Origin: Nemertoderma westbladi
Lineage: Eukaryota > Xenacoelomorpha > Nemertodermatida > Nemertodermatidae
Direction of reading: 5' to 3'
Length of the DNA stretch: 31,275 nucleotides
Assembly (NCBI GenBank): GCA_032718475.1
Contig: JAUCBJ010006475.1
Location: 1-31,275 of the forward strand
The notes beneath the pieces are model-generated. The model made no database searches. It saw only the letters and a list, made by a program, of their open reading frames with translations, and was not told the DNA's origin. Of the stretch, positions 28,929-31,275 are shown one piece after another. Each line of letters starts with the position of its first letter. The first letter of the stretch is position 1. A program made the translations under genes and the position numbers.

Positions 28929-29776
28929 ATAATGTGGAAATCTTTCTCACACCGTCATGTGAATTGTAACGAACATGATTTATGAAACTCTCATATTGGC
29001 AAACGTATTAACAAATTCATTCTGAGCTACATGTAATTTAAATTTAAAACGCTGCTGGGATAAGCCATCATTCAAACAAGAGCAAGCATAGCCTAAACTG
29101 TATGTGACACTCTATTAACAAAGAGCAAAGCAACTTGCGAGATTTTATGTTTAAATCAATTTTTTAAATGTAGGCCTACTTTCTCCAGATAAACAGTATC
29201 TAAAACAGCGTCAAATATTTAACTTATTCTATCTTATGACGTTGGTAATAAATTTAATGGAGTAGGCCTACGGACAATTACGACCCGGACTATTATAGCT
29301 TAACGTTAGGGGAACTTCCATATATTACGAACACCAATTTGCCAATTTTTCACCCTAAAACCCTCCCACCCACCCCCCTTTTAAATAAAAAATATGTAGG
29401 CCTACTGTAATTGCATACTGTAGTAGTGCTTATTCTTGTCCTATAATAACGTAAAATGTATTTATTATTTTTATTTGTTTATTATATTAATAATAATTGT
29501 TAAATAACAAATTGTATTCTTTATTTATTTATTATTTGTTCTTTATATTTGTTATTTTTGTATTATCATACATAAATTGGTTAAACACTTTAATATGCAA
29601 TAAAAATTAAATGCATTAAATAATATAACGACGAGTTCAATAACTATACGGACAGTCCTGGCCATAATTTGATTTGCGCAATGTACCTAACGTACCATAA
29701 TTATTTGTAATTGCGTCAAGTAACAAATCATTTTACAGCCGCTTCAGCACATAATTCTGTCTGTCACAATTCACAG
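28929..29776. other. AT-rich DNA with three TAGGCCTA palindromes
   Basis: No gene. TAGGCCTA occurs at 29171, 29263 and 29397. The part from about 29450 to 29570 is almost pure A/T simple sequence. Confidence 0.45.
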
Positions 29777-29793
29777 CCCCCCCCCCCCCCCCC
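29777..29793 (+). repeat. Poly-C run, 17 bases
   Basis: C tract just left of the second TTCGGACCTTC array. Confidence 0.9.
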
Positions 29794-29817
29794 ACGTAAA
29801 TATTATCTTAGATTGTG

Positions 29818-29962
29818 ACGACCTTCGTCCTGGTGTTTCGGACCTTCGTCTTGATTTTTCGGACCTTCGTCCTATTCGGAGCTTTGTCCCATTCGGACCT
29901 TTGTTATGTTGTTTCGAACCTTTGTCATAGTTGTTTCGGACTTCTGTCCCATTCGGACCACG
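29818..29962 (+). repeat. TTCGGACCTTCGTC array
   Basis: Six to seven diverged forward-orientation units with variable 17-25-bp steps: ACCTTCGTCCTGGTG, TTCGGACCTTCGTC twice, TTCGGAGCTTTGTCCC, TTCGGACCTTTG and TTCGGACTTCTGTCCC. Same motif family as 28593-28928. Confidence 0.85.
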
Positions 29963-30093
29963 ATCTCGGAGGCAAACCATAATCGAACTTCCCCAAACGT
30001 GGCCATTTTTATTAGGTTGATAAATGAGGACCAGTAGAATTACTGGGAGTAAAACTATATGAATAGCGCAGAGATCATCCCACTTAGTAAAAT

Positions 30094-30780
30094 GTACCAG
30101 AGACCGGAGACCAGATGTACCAGAGACCAGAGACCGGATGTACCAGAGACCGGAGACCGGATATACCAGAGACCGGATGTACCAGAGACCGGAGACCGGA
30201 TGTACCAGAGACCGGAGACCAGATATACCAGAGACCGGATGTACCAGAGACCGGAGACCGGATGTACCAGAGACCGGAGACCGGATGTACCAGAGACCGG
30301 AGACCGGATGTACCAGAGACCGGAGACCGGATGTACCAGAGACCAGAGACCGGAGACCGGATGTACCAGAGACCAGAGACCGGAGACCGGATGTACCAGA
30401 GACCGGAGACCGGATGTACCAGAGACCGGATGTACCAGAGACCGGAGACCGATGTACCAGAGACCGGATATACCAGAGACCGGATGTACCAGAGACCGGA
30501 GACCGGATGTACCAGAGACCGGAGACCGGATATACCAGAGACCGGATGTACCAGAGACCGGAGACCGGATGTACCAGAGACCGGAGACCGATGTACCAGA
30601 GACCGGAGACCGGATGTACCAGAGACCGGGACCGGATATACCAGAGACCGGATGTACCAGAGACCGGAGACCGGATGTACCAGAGACCGGAGACCGGATG
30701 TACCAGAGACCGGAGACCGGATGTACCAGAGACCGGAGACCGGATGTACCAGAGACCGGAGACCGGATGTAGCAGAGACC
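30094..30780. repeat. VNTR of 16/23/30-bp units in 7-bp steps
   Basis: About 30 units of the form GTACCAG-(AGACCGG)n-AT with n = 1, 2 or 3, giving 16-, 23- and 30-bp units, plus a few 22-bp units with one base lost. The variant start ATACCAG always precedes a 16-bp unit. Purity is high, so expansion is recent. Several frames on both strands stay open for over 200 codons purely from the repeat. It abuts a LINE fragment on its right. Confidence 0.95.
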
Positions 30781-30895
30781 TGGTGTCTTCAGTGGTTAGA
30801 GACCAGAATTGCCTGCCATAGAGCAGCACAGGTTCCACTGCTGCATGGAAAGTAGTTGCTTTTAAAAGGTTTTCTAGATTGGGGATAGTTGGACG
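30781..30895 (-). pseudogene. LINE A-like RT C-terminal scrap
   Basis: Reading leftwards: RPTIPNLENLLKATTFHAAV, EPVLLYGRQFWSL and TTEDTRSL. Compare LINE A's LKVRLFRAAVVPVLLYGSPCW and TAEDTKSLDG. It is diverged from the two LINE A copies, so a related family. The VNTR starts right after the TEDTRSL codons. Confidence 0.65.
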
Positions 30896-30896
30896 G

Positions 30897-31275
30897 CACT
30901 TTATTCCCAGACCATCTAAAATTGTCGAATATTTCCCCAATTTATAAAAAAGGTGATCTATTTGATGCTGCGAACTACAGACCAGTTGCAATACAGACCT
31001 TTTGCCAAAGTTGTTGAAAAAATTATGTGTTCTCAAATACTTGAATATGTCAAAGATAATAAGCTTTTATACCCCAAACAATTTGGTTTCCGAAATAGAT
31101 TTTCTACTGTTGATGCTGTTACTTACTTAACTGAGAATTGGCGTCAATATTTGAATGATAACAAATTTGTCGTAGCCGCATTTTTAGACCTAAGCAAAGC
31201 TTTCAACTCTATAAATCATGACATTTTGAATAACAGACTCAAACATTTAGGCTTTCACTCAACTGCATTGAACCT
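30897..31275 (+). pseudogene. LINE family C, CR1/L2-like reverse transcriptase, runs off the window
   Basis: Reads FPDHLKLSNISPIYKKGD and NYRPVAI, then a 1-base shift near 31000, then VVEKIMCSQILEYVKDNKLL, YPKQFGFRNRFSTVDAV, LTENWRQYL and FLDLSKAFNSINHDIL up to the window end. KKGDxxxxxNYRPVAI, QFGFRxxxSTxDAxxxLTE and FLDLSKAFxxIxH are the CR1/L2-type RT motifs 1-3. The catalytic Asp in FLDL is present; the second Asp of KAFD is Asn. It abuts the antisense LINE scrap at about 30896, so the two LINE fragments meet with opposite orientation. Confidence 0.85.

Noticed and set aside
30094-30780. CRISPR-like array
   Set aside because: Repeats abut without unique spacers and vary by 7-bp steps; the context is eukaryotic.
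30059-30855. Three overlapping plus-strand frames of 227-246 codons (YQRPETGDRM-type repeats)
   Set aside because: All three frames are open at once because of the repeat composition; not a gene.
29771-31036. 421-codon minus-strand open frame
   Set aside because: Most of it is translation of the 16/23-bp VNTR and of poly-C and TTCGGAC repeats, and its N-terminal part is the antisense of the CR1/L2-like RT. Only 30781-30895 carries real LINE similarity.

Overview
This window looks like transposon-dense nuclear DNA from an animal, most likely a marine invertebrate; the exact group cannot be read from the sequence. The evidence is AT-rich sequence with spliceosomal introns, an intron-bearing animal-type Helitron, several families of 5'-truncated LINEs, MITEs with clear target-site duplications, a tRNA-like SINE candidate and many micro- and minisatellites. 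I see no intact host gene, no rRNA or functional tRNA gene, and no CRISPR array. Almost everything recognisable is a broken mobile element.

Layout. 1-5.1 kb: mostly unrecognised DNA with small tandem repeats and CCGCC hairpins, a possible OB-fold (RPA-like) gene remnant (2950-3547), a 131/127-bp tandem repeat, a 30-bp proline-codon minisatellite and a retroelement fragment (4594-4857). 5.1-13.5 kb: one long Helitron carcass on the plus strand. Its Rep (HUH nuclease) segment is repeated three times head to tail with a ~1.40-kb period, and it runs on, in the expected protein order, into the Rep-helicase linker (8.9-9.1 kb), the region before helicase motif I (11.4-11.9 kb) and a late helicase block (13.3-13.5 kb). 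It is split by an antisense LINE (9517-11069, 9-bp TSD), a TTAA-flanked piggyBac-like element (12066-12917) and a tRNA-like segment, and is followed by a second TTAA-flanked MITE (13596-14316). 14.8-18.2 kb: a direct duplication (1.5-1.8-kb copies) of unidentified sequence. 18.2-20.9 kb: AT-rich, little recognisable. 20.9-22.3 kb: an antisense retroelement C-terminal fragment and a second, truncated copy of the same LINE family (21648-22332, 12-bp TSD). 22.4-27.75 kb: a second LINE, on the plus strand, cut into pieces by a poly-G expansion, a ~171-bp MITE, a 1342-bp palindromic element with a perfect 8-bp TSD, and a ~2.6-kb block holding two interleaved inverted-repeat pairs. 27.75-31.3 kb: AT-rich DNA with a dispersed GGACGAAGGTCCGAA motif, a ~690-bp VNTR built in 7-bp steps inside a LINE fragment, and the start of a third, CR1/L2-like LINE that runs off the end.

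The most unusual global property is eleven mononucleotide G or C runs of 14-25 bases in an AT-rich window. Several sit inside former coding DNA of unrelated elements, exactly at Gly or Pro codons, or at a MITE terminus. The nested insertions give a readable relative chronology: the Helitron is older than its own triplication, since all three copies share lesions including one at the position of the second catalytic tyrosine, and the Helitron and second LINE are older than the elements that split them.
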